From: Papaver somniferum
Taxonomy: Eukaryota; Streptophyta; Magnoliopsida; Ranunculales; Papaveraceae
DNA: 64,000 nt
Assembly: GCF_003573695.1 (NCBI RefSeq)
Contig: NW_020621603.1
Location: forward strand, 17,099,116 to 17,163,115
Direction of reading: 5' to 3'
The position numbers were made by a program, and so were the translations under genes. Below the pieces are notes generated by a model. The model did not search any database, had not been told where the DNA came from, and saw only the letters and a list, made by a program, of their open reading frames with translations. Position 1 is the first letter of the stretch; each line of letters opens with the position of its first letter. Below are positions 12,198 to 23,900 of this stretch, piece by piece.

Positions 12198-14170
12198 TGT
12201 TAGAGCATAGCTCGGTCGACCTCGCATGCGTTGCTATCTCAAGCATGTTTTTCAATGTTAGTGATCAAAACTATGAGTCTTGATTTCTAGCCTACATAGC
12301 TAAGTCTCGGACTAGGATAAAAAAGTGTAGTTGAGCTCAAGGACTTCATGGCGATTCATCATACAACGACGAAGATCTACTCAAGGAACCGTGGAACTTC
12401 ATCAACAAAAAGTTATGTGGAGACTTGAACTTATATATCACTCAAAAGTCTATCTCTTCTATCTCCTACTTCTTATGAGACAAAAGTCGTATGCTATATA
12501 GACTGGATCACACACATTTGATATTTTGAGCCGAGTATATCTCGCCTATCTATATCTCGAAATCATGTGTTGTTCAAGCGTTTCGCTTTGATCAAGTTTA
12601 TCTTCACCTAGTGACGAAAGTCATGAAAAGTTTCAATTACTTTGAGAATTGCTCTGACGCGAAACGGTCTGTGAATAACGACTATATAACGTCCTCTGAG
12701 AATGTCTCAATGATTGGAATGAGAGTTTAGATTACATAACCATGTATTCCTTAATCCGAAGTTTTCGAACTTTGTTGATTGATAGAAACCGGAGGAATTG
12801 GCTTTGCCAAGTCCGCGAACCCAGTCCACGAACTGGCGAAAGTCTCTTTGCCGAGATTTTCTGCTGAGTTTGGAAAAACTCCACCGGTTGTCTTAAATCC
12901 GTGAACTTGTTTCTGAGCTTAAGTGGTTATGATCTAAAGATGTGCTCTGACCATGAAACTTAAATTACTAAGGAATGCTTTATGCAAACCGTGGCTATAA
13001 AGTTCATGAGCCGATTCAATCGAATCGAAACATCTTTGTTACAATTGTGTCATGTCTAGTTAGATAAGATCTCATAGCAATTGAACAACTCTTAACTAGT
13101 TCATTTGAGTCAATTGAACTAGTTATGGTGAAGAAGAACAAGGTTAATATGAAATGCGCATATGGTTAACCTTCTGGGTTACTATGTTAAACCAACATAC
13201 ACGTACACGTTTGGGCATGGTTTTCACGAACCCAGTAAACGTCTACCCAACTGTGTGTGACAATCTAAGTTTTCGATCTAACGGTTGAGAAATAGTAGCT
13301 TGAATCTAAATCAGGTTTACATCTAACGGTGAATATGGATTGCTTTGTAACTAAGGCAAAACCCTGATTTGAAGACTATATAAAGGAGACATCTAGCATT
13401 GTGTAAAACTAATCCCCACACGTCTGTGTGATACTAGTGCGCTCGCTAGAGTCGATTCTCCTTTAACCTTTGGTTTTCTTCTCTAAAACCAGGTTAACGA
13501 CTTAAAACTTCATTGGGATTGTGAAGCCAGACCGATACTACTTTTATCGTAGTTGTGTGATATGATCTCGCATCTTCTATCGTACGAGTACAATCTTTGA
13601 TTGACTTGAGATCGTGAGAGTTCTCCGATAGGCAAGATAAAGAAGTCACAAACATGTTCGTCTCACTGTTTGTGATTCCTCGACAAACCGCCTGTGTAGT
13701 CAGGAAGGATTGTAGAGAGGTGATTGATTAATCTAGGCTATTCTTCGGGAATATAAGACCGGATTATCAATTGGTTCCTGTTCACCTTGATTTCATATCT
13801 TGAGACGAAACAAAACCTAGGGTTTATCTGTGGGAGACAGATTTATCCTTTGATAGATTTTTCTGTGTGAGACAAATTTGTTTATTATCAAGTCTGCGAT
13901 TTTGGGTTGCAGCAACTCCTGGTTGTGGGTGAGATCAGCTGAGGGAATCAAGTGCGCAGTATCCTGCTGGGATCAGAGGCGTAGGAGTACAACTGTACCT
14001 TGGATCGGTGGGAGACTGATTGGGGTTCAACTATAGTCCAATCCAAAGTTAGCTTGGAGTATGCTAGTGTCTGTAGCGGCTTAATACAGTGTGTATTTAA
14101 TCTGTACTAGGTCCTGGGGTTTTTCTGCATTTGCGGTTTCCTCGTTAACAAAATTTTTGGTGTCTGTGTT
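12198..14170 (+). mobile_element. Truncated Sire LTR (copy C1) opening the nested block
   Basis: Begins tgttagagcatagctcggtc and is nearly identical to 29941-32316 through most of its length. It stops abruptly at 14170 within the gtgtctgtgtt stretch, where the Tat LTR begins, about 0.4 kb short of the LTR end. The 5-bp flank gtagc (12193-12197) pairs with ttagc (32317-32321) at the far end of the block. So this LTR and the LTR ending at 32316 appear to be the outer ends of one insertion. Confidence 0.85.
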
Positions 14171-16829
14171 TGTTGATGGTGGATTTTAGTTCAGGGATAA
14201 AATTGTGAAACCAAATTTATGCGCTGACATCCTGCAAAAGATAAAGCCACTGATAAAATGATGAATACTTCTTCACTTTACTAATTCACCTAGAATGGAG
14301 CATGTAGTAACAAATCCCGTATACTCTATGAATTTATAGCTTTATCAATTAATGCATGACCAACCTTGTATTTCCTGTGTTGTTCCCGTAGAACTCTCAT
14401 TATTAGTGCGACATGACGACTGAGTGTTACTCTCAGCAGAGTAACACGAATCTCCAAGTATTAATAGTGAGGCATGCACAAAATACGTGTACAGGCTACA
14501 TCTCTCGGTGTGTTATACTAACCCGATTGAGCATATTTGAATCTGAATTGTCCATATCAGTCTCAGAAACAATCATGACCACGCAAGTTGTCCGCACGAT
14601 TTAACCAGCCTAGACGATCCTCAGCAGGAGCAGGCTACTACATTAATGACCACCAGCGGGCCCACTTATGCCTTGGTCGGTCGAATACCTACCATGCCTC
14701 CCAAACTACCACCGAACACCAGCCTGAAGTTGGATGTCCAGACTGGTATGGAACATCTTGGAGGAATCGTACAAACAAAGGCCGCCTATGGCAGTATCAA
14801 GTTCATCACGTCCTTCCAACTTCACAGGCGTGGATCATCCCAAAGCCGGTCGAACAAGCGCCATGTTGTACACCGGCAGACCTTCTTCCTACCTGCATGA
14901 CCGACTCTTCCTTAACCTGAACAGATTGCAATATACGATTGTCCGAAGTTGTGTCAGCGTGAAGAATTGAGGGTCGCAGGAAATTCCACTAAAGGTCCCA
15001 AATTGATCACGACCATCCAATTTCACCGGCATGATTGGATGGCTTAGATCGGACTCATAGCCACCAGGTAGGTATTGGCGCGTTCACCACCGGCCCAACA
15101 TGGGCCCCACATGGTCGGCCTCCCCAAAGGAGAAGCGTGGCTTGCCAATTCGTCCAGCCAAAGCAGCGTGGACGTGAAACCCTAATTAGGGTTTGCGGCA
15201 TATCACATGTGTCGCAAATCAGTCTCAACCATCCATCTTCGCAGGTATAGATAGAGGGTGTAGATTAGATTCAAAGGGCCCAGAGCATGTCAACACAATC
15301 ACCGTGGGCCCGCCTACATACATAACTAATCGTCAAGACCAACTATGGTTGGTCGTCTCGATTTGTGCGCCCAAACTAGGCATGGCCGCGCGTTTTCAAT
15401 AGCAAATCGATCTCGACCACTCAACTTTGACGGACAAATTGAGTGGCTTATATCACATCTTCATGGGACAGTGAGGTACAGACGTGTACACTGGCCTGCC
15501 GACTGCACGCCTGACTGATCGGCCAAGACCGACCATGGTGGTCGTCTCGAAACGCGTGCCCGAAGTAGGCACGACGTGCGGTCTTCAATTCCTTTGCGGC
15601 ATGGGATTTATGTCGCAAATCAATCTCAGTCGCCTCTCTTTGCCTGAAAAATTGAGTAGCTTAGATCGCATCTCCATGGGACCGTGAGGTACAGACACCT
15701 ACACCAGCATGCCATCTACATGCATGCCCAATCGGCCCTGCCAAAAACGTGTCCCATGCTTGGATTCGACCAAGATAAAGGTTGGTGTTCGAGCACCTCC
15801 TAAACCCTAATCCGACGGTCATAGATGTGTGTCGCAAGCCATCTCGTCCGTCCAAATTCACCAACTTGGACGGACAGCCTAAGACAGGAGTTAGCCGACC
15901 AGTGAGGCATCACCATGATCACCATCCACCACTCTTCCACACAAAGTGATCGGCCAAGTCAGGACTTACCTGTACAACCTCCAAAGGATCACTCGAAGAT
16001 GGCTGGACGTGATGCTATTTTAAGATGCTTAATCCGCGACTTACTCCGTTAAGCCTTAAAACAGCGATGCTTCACACATGCTGAATATATTCGATGCATA
16101 ACCTGCATAAAATACACACGATACTTCACAAGTATCGACTTCCTAAATAAATTAGTTATTTAATCTAGCATCACATGCTACTTTCTGTGGGTCCCACGAT
16201 CCACACACTCGAGACATTAATCATGTCACAAACTGGGGGATACATACTGGGTATTGGTCTGGCGGTTTACAGCGTGCAGCGCACAACGCGTCATCACAAG
16301 AACGTGTCAGGAAGACATGGACGGTTAGTGATGATGGGAGAAGTGGGCAAGACTGATCGTGTGACACTAACACACGCAAATCCACTACTCCATCACTCCA
16401 CTTTCTCCACTTCCCATGAGAGACGTGGGTTAGGCTCAATGACTTGTATAAATAGGTTCTCCTCACTATTTCCAAGACATAACAAGACAACAGAAACCAA
16501 GTGTTGATACAACCGTATCCAAACACCAGAACTGATAGCTTACATTTTGAAAGCTAGTTCAGCTTTCTGATACAAGTCATACACAACTAACACCTCCACA
16601 ATCTCAACACCTTCTTCGCTTCCCTCCCTAAGATCAACCCCACCTCCTTTACTTTGTGACCGAAGCAAGTCTACAACGGCCATTTCTTCGTTTAGGCCAG
16701 AGTTGTACAGATTGATTTCTCGAATCAAAAGAACTCCAGTGCAGTGCATTTGTTTAGGGTTTAGATTTGTGTCTCATCCACACACCCCCATTTACCAAAA
16801 ACAGCAGAAACAGTTTTCACCCATAAACA
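14171..16829 (+). repeat. Tat 5' LTR (2.66 kb)
   Basis: TGTTGATGGTGG start, ...cccataaaca end, followed immediately by the PBS. TATA box at 16447-16454. It contains repeated blocks with ttggtcgtctcgaa..., cacgtgtcgcaaatcagtctc and gtgaggtacagac (15180-15720), partly duplicated within the LTR. Small ORFs here are not genes. Confidence 0.9.
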
Positions 16830-16830
16830 A

Positions 16831-16850
16831 TTGGCGACCACAGTGGGAGG
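16831..16850 (+). other. Primer binding site of the Tat element
   Basis: ttggcgaccacagtgggagg directly follows the LTR. The same site occurs at 23529-23548 and, with near-identical sequence, at 60139, and in diverged form at 7938. I cannot assign the priming tRNA with confidence. Confidence 0.7.
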
Positions 16851-16955
16851 TTAATCTCTCGGTCGTAAAGTCAATTTCTTCAAAATTCGATTCAACTTTA
16901 TCAATTTCGAAAAGGGTAGATCTTAGGACCAATTCAATCATCAATCCATTTCAAG

Positions 16956-17690
16956 ATGGTAGAACTCAGGTCTGGATCATCAATCAATTCTGATGGAGAT
17001 AGTGTGGATAACACTCTCGGTATTGATGTACCTGTCAGTGGAGCTACTGTGGTCAATACATCTCTTGGAGCCGTAACTTCTACCACCAACCCCAGCAGAG
17101 CAGGAGATGTTCCAGTAAGTGTACCTCCTCCCATCATCAGAGCCAGAGCAGACGCGAATCCCGACATCTCCTCAAATGTAACGCCTCCGGTGGTCACCAG
17201 AGAAACAAATTCTACTCCTTCGTCAGGACGAGGAGTCGGAGGGACGAGAGGAGGACCATCTCCCATTACCATCGCAGACTTGATGGAGAGGCAGGAAGTT
17301 CTTTCTAAGACTCAAACGGATATGGATACAACTCAAAAACAGGTACTCACTTTTCTTAAAACATTAACTGATCGATTGCCACAAGATCCGCGACAACCCC
17401 TGGAGCCAACAAGGAACGCATTCAACGCATCAGGAGAAGGTACTTCAGCGGAGCGGACCTACATGGACCTGATCAAAGAAGCAATATCAGATACGAGCGG
17501 TCCTGTCATGGAGACTCCTCCACCGGGGACTGATCCTCACAACGATCCTCCTCAAGTCAATAGTTTCACTATGAACCAGAGGCCGGATCAGGAAGCAGTT
17601 TCTCTAGGAAAGTTTATGCGAACTTTTACACCTCTCGAAGAATCAGCGGGCGGAGACATTTTGCTGCAATCAACCAGAGGAAGGTCATAA
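16956..17690 (+). CDS. Short Tat gag N-terminal protein (244 aa)
   Basis: An open frame starting 126 bp after the PBS, with start MVELRSGSSINSDGDSVDN, closely matched by the stub at 23653 and resembling MVGLRTNSTNSDQN at 60192. It is low complexity, Ser/Thr/Pro rich, with a helical middle (ADLMERQEVLSKTQTDMDTT). No retrotransposon-gag core and no CCHC knuckle are visible. It runs straight into protease-like sequence. Full Tat gags are much longer, so this is probably an internally deleted gag. Confidence 0.65.
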   Translation: MVELRSGSSINSDGDSVDNTLGIDVPVSGATVVNTSLGAVTSTTNPSRAGDVPVSVPPPIIRARADANPDISSNVTPPVVTRETNSTPSSGRGVGGTRGGPSPITIADLMERQEVLSKTQTDMDTTQKQVLTFLKTLTDRLPQDPRQPLEPTRNAFNASGEGTSAERTYMDLIKEAISDTSGPVMETPPPGTDPHNDPPQVNSFTMNQRPDQEAVSLGKFMRTFTPLEESAGGDILLQSTRGRS

Positions 17691-17890
17691 CCGTACCCTA
17701 CATGTCACCGCACGCATCAAGGATTCAGAGTTCAAGAGGGCCCTTATCGACACAAGAGCGTCTTCGAATGTGATTACTCTCAAGACTCTCAGGACATCCA
17801 AGGTTCGCCAAGGAAAGGTCGTACGGAAGCCTACTATAACGACGAGCCACGAGAGGAAGTACCGGATGCTCCACGACACCTGCAGGACGG
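17691..17890 (+). pseudogene. Tat aspartic protease remnant
   Basis: Read through 17697-17800 it gives a block like the protease at 60700-60830. The catalytic DTGAS triplet region is replaced by DTRAS (about 17752), which should abolish activity. The C-terminal half of the domain, including the LGRPWL-like flap-side motif, is missing. Confidence 0.6.
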
Positions 17891-17918
17891 TACCAATTCC
17901 ATAACTGATGAGCTCGAA

Positions 17919-18416
17919 GTGGTCAACATCGGGGATGAGGAATATCCTAGGCCTATCTCCATCAGTTCGGCCTTGTCCGCGGAGGAACACACAATACTTG
18001 TGCAACTTCTCAAGGAATACCATGACATATTTTCCTGGACGTATGAAGAAATGCCAGATTTAGATAGTTCACCCATCATCTACATGGCATACCCGGATCC
18101 AAGCCGGTTGCAGTTCAGACACGAGGAAAATGGACAGATCAGGTGCTGCATGGATTTCGGAGACTTGAACAGATGCCGCCCCAAAAACGATTCTCCTCTA
18201 CCCAACATCGACATGTTAGCAGATGCAACCATCGGACACGACATGTTCTCCTCCATGGATGGATGTAGCGGATACAACTAGATAAGGATATACGAGCATG
18301 ACGAAAGTAAGATAGCTTTTCGAACTCTCGGAAATTTTTATTATAATGTACTGCCATTTGGTTTAAAGAATGCCGGTGCAACGTATCAACGCTCTATGAC
18401 GGAAATCTTCCACTAG
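17919..18416 (+). pseudogene. Tat reverse transcriptase remnant
   Basis: Contains YHDIFSWTYEEMPDLD, then NGQIRCCMDFGDLNRC, PLPNIDMLADATIGH and, after a stop at 18280-18282, a PFGLKNAGATYQ-type block. Relative to 61579-62094 a segment including the HPTWLANVV region is deleted. Expression stops before the YVDD catalytic motif. RNase H and integrase are absent. Confidence 0.75.
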
Positions 18417-19124
18417 AGCCGATACCTCAAGAGAGCCGCCTCAAGAAGATAACGATGTCCACGCGTCATGTCGAGCAAAATCCGGGCGAGTCACTCTATC
18501 AGACGATGGTGCATGTCTATCGTGCTATGTTGGAGAATCTGCGGTTTTGGTTATCCTCTGGACTTCGTGAAGCTGTTGAACGCTCATCTACAATAACATC
18601 TTCCCTGCTAGAAAGAACCAGTTTCGTTGAAGCAGCAAGAGAAAAGCCACCGAGATACAACATCCTGCGCGTCCAAAATTGCCAACTTCAACTCTAGTAC
18701 CACATGCACGACTGCCGCAATAATGAAACAACGTCCAAGATATTCCATATCTGGATCGACGGTAACTACATCAATGAGAGACGCTTTCAGAATTTGTCTC
18801 CCGTGGAAAAAGTAGTTCTGTTACCAAAGGAGATTGCACCTGGGACTTAAGAGGGTGCCAAGTTCGTACAAGTTGCCACCACGCCTCTCCCTACCAGTCT
18901 CTTCTGATCACAACTGCTTCCAAGAACTGTTGTTGCTTGTCGATTGATACCATCCAGAGCTTCACCATATCAATGACAATTACATACAAAAGACCCATCG
19001 GGCATACAAGATAGAACCATGTAAACCACGCTTGGGGAATGAGGCTCGGCACGAAGTTCCTTCACCGTCAGTCAAGGACTTCTTCAACACGAGAGAGATG
19101 GTCAATCAAGAAGCATGAAATTCA

Positions 19125-19440
19125 CAAAAGTAAATCAAACTGAAGAGGAAGCCACTTCAACGCTCCCTCCAGCAGAAGATGCTTCAATGGTTTATTCAAG
19201 AGCCGCCTCAGCGCTCTCTCCGGGACCCACGTTCGCTTCAGAATCCTGCTTCAATGCTCTCTCCAGAAGCCACCTCCACATTTTCTTCATAAGCTGCTTC
19301 AATGGTCTATTCAAGAGCCGCCTCAACGCTCTCTCCGGGACCCACGTTCGCTTCAGAATCCTGCTTCAACACTCTCTCCAGGAGCCGGTTCAACGTTCGC
19401 ACCAGAAGCCACTTTAACATCCTCTCGAGCCGTTTCAACA
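19125..19440 (+). repeat. About 110-bp imperfect tandem repeat in Tat 3' internal region
   Basis: At least two long units share tggtttattcaagagccgcc and gggacccacgttcgcttcag (19190 and 19300), with shorter degenerate units before and after (ggagccggttcaacg, agaagccacttcaac). Confidence 0.75.
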
Positions 19441-19819
19441 CGCAAGCTACATCAATAATTTGCGCTTTGGTCAAGTTATCTTTGATGTACTCATTGCTCA
19501 ACATACGTCTCATCCATCCTTCATAAGGGCCCAGCGGAGCATGACAAACCTTGAAGTCGATAGGAGAAGGGTTATCTTGTGGAACGGATATTTTCAGATA
19601 GTTGAAAGGGCGCGGTGAACAACTCATCATCTATGTTCGACATATCTTTGAAGCTGTCCACACTCCCTGACTTGGCATCAACATTATCCCCAGAAGACAT
19701 CTTAACAGGACCCCTTTTGTTCATCCTACAATAAAATAAAAGTGGGGGAGTCAGTACTTGTATGAAAATGCATGGGATGTGTAGTCATGCACGACAGAAC
19801 ATACATTCACGTTAAAATA

Positions 19820-20690
19820 CACCAGGCTGGGCAAAGCAAACAAGGCTGGTATTGGGCCACGTCAGCAAACGAGGCCGGTGTTAGTCAAGTCCGCAAAGCC
19901 GGTGTTGGTCGAGATCGCAAGGCTAATATCCCATCACGCAAGCAAGACTGATATCACGTCACGCAAGCAGGACGGTATTGGGTCACGTCAGGCCGGTATT
20001 GGTCAAGGATGATCAAGGTCACAAGGATGGTACTGGTCCACGTCAGCAAACAAGGCTGGTATTGAGCCACATTAGCAAACAAAGCTGGTGTTGGTCAAGT
20101 CCACGAAGCCGGTGTTGATCGAGGTCACAAGGCCGGACGAAACAAGACAGCAAGGCCGGTATCGATCGAAGCAGCGATGTCCATCAGCAAGGTCGGGGTT
20201 CGTCAAATCAGCAAGGCCGGTGTTGGTCAAGGGGAAAGTCTGGTGTTGGGGTGAGGCAACATGTATGGTTTTTGGTCGAAGCAGACACAACCGGCCCCAA
20301 GCAAAGCCGGCATGTGGCGGGTCCCACTTGATCAGGCACAGCCAACCCCAGATTGGTCGAAGCAGGCACAGCCGGCCCCAAGCAAAGCCGACATGTGACG
20401 GGTCCTGCTTGATCAGGCACAGCCAGCCCAGATTGGTCGAAGTAGGCACAACCGGCCCCAAGCAAAGCATGCACGCGGTGGGTCCCACGTTCGAGCAAGG
20501 CAGGCATAACAAGCCCACGTTCGAGCAAGGAAGGCATAACAAGCCCACGTTCAAGCAAGCAGGCGCATGATGAGTCCCACGATCGAGAGAAGTAGGCGCA
20601 ACAGTCCGTTGAGCAGGCACATCAGCCCCACGCTCGAGCAGAGCAATCACGAAGCAGGCTCTCGACCGAAGAAAGCATAGCAAGGTCGAC
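19820..20690 (+). repeat. Tandem repeat field before the Tat 3' LTR
   Basis: The first part (19820-20240) is an irregular 25-35 bp repeat of the type caaggccggtattggtcaag with cacgtcagcaaac spacers. The second part (20265-20480) is about three units of ~90 bp built on ggtcgaagcaggcacagccg and gccccaagcaaagcc. A third (20495-20570) is a ~30 bp cacgttcgagcaagg repeat. Open frames on either strand are by-products of the repeat. Confidence 0.85.
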
Positions 20691-20886
20691 CGAAGGAGGC
20701 AAGACCGACATCATGCTAGGGGAACGCTCGCCTAGACACCTCTTGAACGTGACATGCTCCAAGGACAGGACGACTCGTCTCTCCTGGTAACATCTATCTT
20801 TGTCTCTTAAGTTTTATCTGTATATGTCACCATCTAATGCCTACCCCACAATAGTGTAACCATTATGTGCTAGGCAGGGGACTTAA

Positions 20887-23527
20887 TGTTGATGGTGGAT
20901 TTTAGTTCAGGGTTAAAATTGTGAAACCAATTTTATGCGCTGACATCCTGCAAAGGATAAAACCACTGATAAAATGATGAATACTTCTTCACTTTACTAA
21001 TTCACCTAGAATGGAGCATGTAGTAACAAATCCCGTATACCCTATGAATTTATAGCTTTATCAATTAATGCATGACCGGCCTTGTATTTCCTGTGTTGTT
21101 CCCGCAGAACTCTCATTATTAGTGCGACATGATGACTGAGTGTTACTCTCATCAGAGTAACACGAATCTCCAAGTATTAATAGTGAGGCATGCACGAAAT
21201 ACGCGTACATACTACATCTCTCGGTGTGTTATACTAACCCGATTAAGTATATTTGAATATGAACTGTCCATATCAGTCTCAGAAACAATCATGACCATGC
21301 AAGTTGGCCGCACGATTTAACCAGCCTAGACGATCCTCAGCAGGAGCAGGCTACTACATTAATGACCACCAGCGGGCCCACTTATGCCCTGGACGGTCGA
21401 ATACCTACCATGCCTCCCAAACTACCACCGATCACCAGCCTGAAGTTGGATGTCCAGACTGGTATGGAGCAGCTTGGAGGAATCGTACAAACAAAGGCCG
21501 CCAATGGCAGTCTCAATTTCATCACGTCCGTCCAATTTTACCGGCGTGGTTGGACGGCGTGGATCAGCCCAAATCCGGTCGAACAAGCACCGTGGTGTAC
21601 ACCAGCGGACCTTCTTCCTACGTGCATGACCGACTCTTCCTTAACCTGACCATATTGCAATATACGATTGTCCGAAGTTGTGTTAGCGTGAAGAATTGAG
21701 GGTCGCGAGAAATTCCACTAAAGGTCCCAAATTGATCATGACCATCCAATTTCACCGGCATGATTGGATGGCTTAGATCGGACCCATAGCCACCAGGAAG
21801 GTATTGGCGCGTTCTCCACCGGCCCAACGTGGGCCCCACATGGTCGGCCTCCCCAACGGAGAAGCGTGGCTTTCCAGCTGGACGTGAAACCCTAATTAGG
21901 ATTTGCGGCACATCACATGTGTCGCAAATCAGTCTCAACCATCCATCTTCGCAGGTATAGATAGAGGGTGTAGATATAGATTCAAAGTGCCCAGAGAATG
22001 TCAACACAATCACCGTGGGCCCGCCTACATACATGACTAATCGGTCAAGACCAACTATGGTTGGTCGTCTCGATTTGTGCGCCCAAACTAGGCATGGTCG
22101 CGCGTTTTCAATAGAAAATCGATCTCGACCACTCAACTTTGCCGGAAAAATTGAGTGGCTTAGATCACATCTTCACGGGACAGTGAGGTACGAACGTGTA
22201 CACTGGCCTGCCGACTGCACGCCTGACTGATTGGTCAAGACCGATCATGGTTGGTCGTCTCGAAACGCGCCCCCGAAGTAGGCACGACATGCGGTCTTCA
22301 ATTTCTTTGTGGCATGGGATTTATGTCGCAAATCAATCTCAGCCGCTCCTCTTGGCCAGAAAAATTGAGTGGCTTAGATCGCATCTCCATGGGACAGTGA
22401 GGTACAAACACCTACACCAGCATACCGTCTACATGCATGCCCAATCGGCCCTGCCAAAAACGTGTCCCATGCTTGGATTCGACAAAGCTAAAGGTTGGTG
22501 TTCGAGCACCTCCTAAACCCTAATCCAACGGTCGCAGATGTGGGTCGCAAGCCATCTCGTCCGTCCAAATTCCCCAACTTGGACGGACATCCTAAGACAG
22601 AAGTTAGGCGACCAGCGAGGCATCACCACGATCATCGTCCACCACTCTTCCACACATAGTGATTGATCAAGTCAGGACTTACCTGTACAACCTCCAAACG
22701 ATCACTCGAAGATGGCTGGACGTGATGCGATTTTAAGATGCTTAATCCGCGACTTACTTCGTTAAGCCTTAAAACAACGATGCTTCACACATGCTGAATA
22801 TATTTGATGCATTACATGTATAAAATACACACGATACTTCATAAGTATCGACTTCCTAAATAACTTAGTTATTTAATCTAGCATCACATGCTACTTTCTG
22901 TGAGTCCCAGGATCCACACACTCGAGACATTAATCATGTCACAAACTGGGGGATACATACTGGGGTATTGGTCTGGCGGTTTACAGCGTGCAGCGCACAA
23001 CGCGCCATCACAAGAACGTGTCAGGAAGACATGGACGGTTAGTGATGATTGGAGAAGTGGGAAAGACTGATCATGTGACACTAACACACGCAACTCCACT
23101 TTCTCCACTTCCCATGAGAGACGTGGGTTAGGCTCAATGACTTGTATAAATAGGTTCTCTTCCCTATTTCCAAGACATAACAAGAAAACAAAAACCAAGT
23201 GTTGATACAACTGTATCCAACCACCAGAACTGATAGCTTACATTCTGAAAGCCAGTTCAGCTTTCTGATACAAGTCATACACAGCCAACACCTCCACAAT
23301 CTCAACACCTTCTTCGCTTCCCTCCCTAAGATCAACCCCATCTCCTTCACTTTATGACCGAAGCAAGTCTGGAACGACCATTTCTTGGTTTAGGACAGAG
23401 TTGTACAGATTGATTTCTCGAATCAAAATCACTCCCGTGCAGTGCATTTGTTTAGGGTTTAGATTCTTTTCTCATCCACACACCCACATTTACCAAAAAC
23501 CGCAAAAACAGTTTTCACCCATAAACA
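20887..23527 (+). repeat. Tat 3' LTR (2.64 kb)
   Basis: Same start (TGTTGATGGTGG) and end (cataaaca) as the LTR at 14171. Preceded by ggcaggggacttaa as the likely polypurine tract. TATA box 23145-23152. A short deletion relative to the 5' LTR is visible near 21875, where the tcgtccagccaaagcagcg stretch is missing, plus scattered substitutions. Confidence 0.9.
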
Positions 23528-23737
23528 ATTGGCGACCACAGTGGGAGGTTAATCTCTCGGTCGTAAAGTCAGTTTCTTCAAAATCCGATTCAACTTTATC
23601 AATTTCGAAAAGGGTAGATCTTAGGACCAATTCAATCATGAATCCATTTTAAGATGGTAGAACTCAGGTCTGGATCAGCAATCAATTATGATGGAGTTAT
23701 TGTAGATAACACTCTCGATATTGATGTACCTGTCAGT
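23528..23737 (+). mobile_element. Second Tat internal stub (PBS and gag start)
   Basis: Repeats 16830-17050: PBS, leader, and the gag start region in damaged form (taagatggtagaactcaggt). Breaks off at gtcagtggagct and continues into Sire internal sequence. Confidence 0.85.
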
Positions 23738-23900
23738 GGAGCTAAACTTACAGCCTTTGGGATCATTGGAGTACTTAGAAGGACGAAGATTTCAGGGAAC
23801 GTTGAAGATTAGAATATGGAATAAGAGCCACTAAAGTTTATCTTTTTTATATTCCATATGTATTAATAGTTTTGTCACTAAAATTGACAAAGGGGGAGAT
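23738..23900 (+). mobile_element. 3' tail of a Sire internal region, ending in a polypurine tract
   Basis: Matches 29780-29940 (aaacttacagcctttgggatc against aaacttacaacctttgggatc) and ends in caaagggggagat right before the next Sire LTR. It is the tail of a second, otherwise lost, internal region. Confidence 0.88.

Larger units (their letters stand above)
14171..23737 (+). mobile_element. Tat-type Ty3/gypsy element, LTR-int-LTR plus second internal stub
   Basis: Two closely similar LTRs (14171-16829 and 20887-23527) surround a 4.06 kb internal region with gag and relics of protease and RT. After the second LTR the PBS and the first ~200 bp of the internal region start again (23528-23737), ending at a junction with Sire sequence inside the gag N-terminus. 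This is not the plain LTR-int-LTR layout. It points to unequal recombination between copies followed by a deletion. Confidence 0.85.

Noticed and set aside
14588..15402. Several overlapping frames of 60-110 codons in the Tat LTR, repeated at 21304-21699
   Set aside because: They are inside LTR U3 and differ in start and stop between the two LTRs; no domain.
20072..20683. 203-codon minus-strand frame and a 160-codon plus-strand frame
   Set aside because: Both lie in the tandem repeat field; repeated low-complexity translation is a by-product of the repeat unit.
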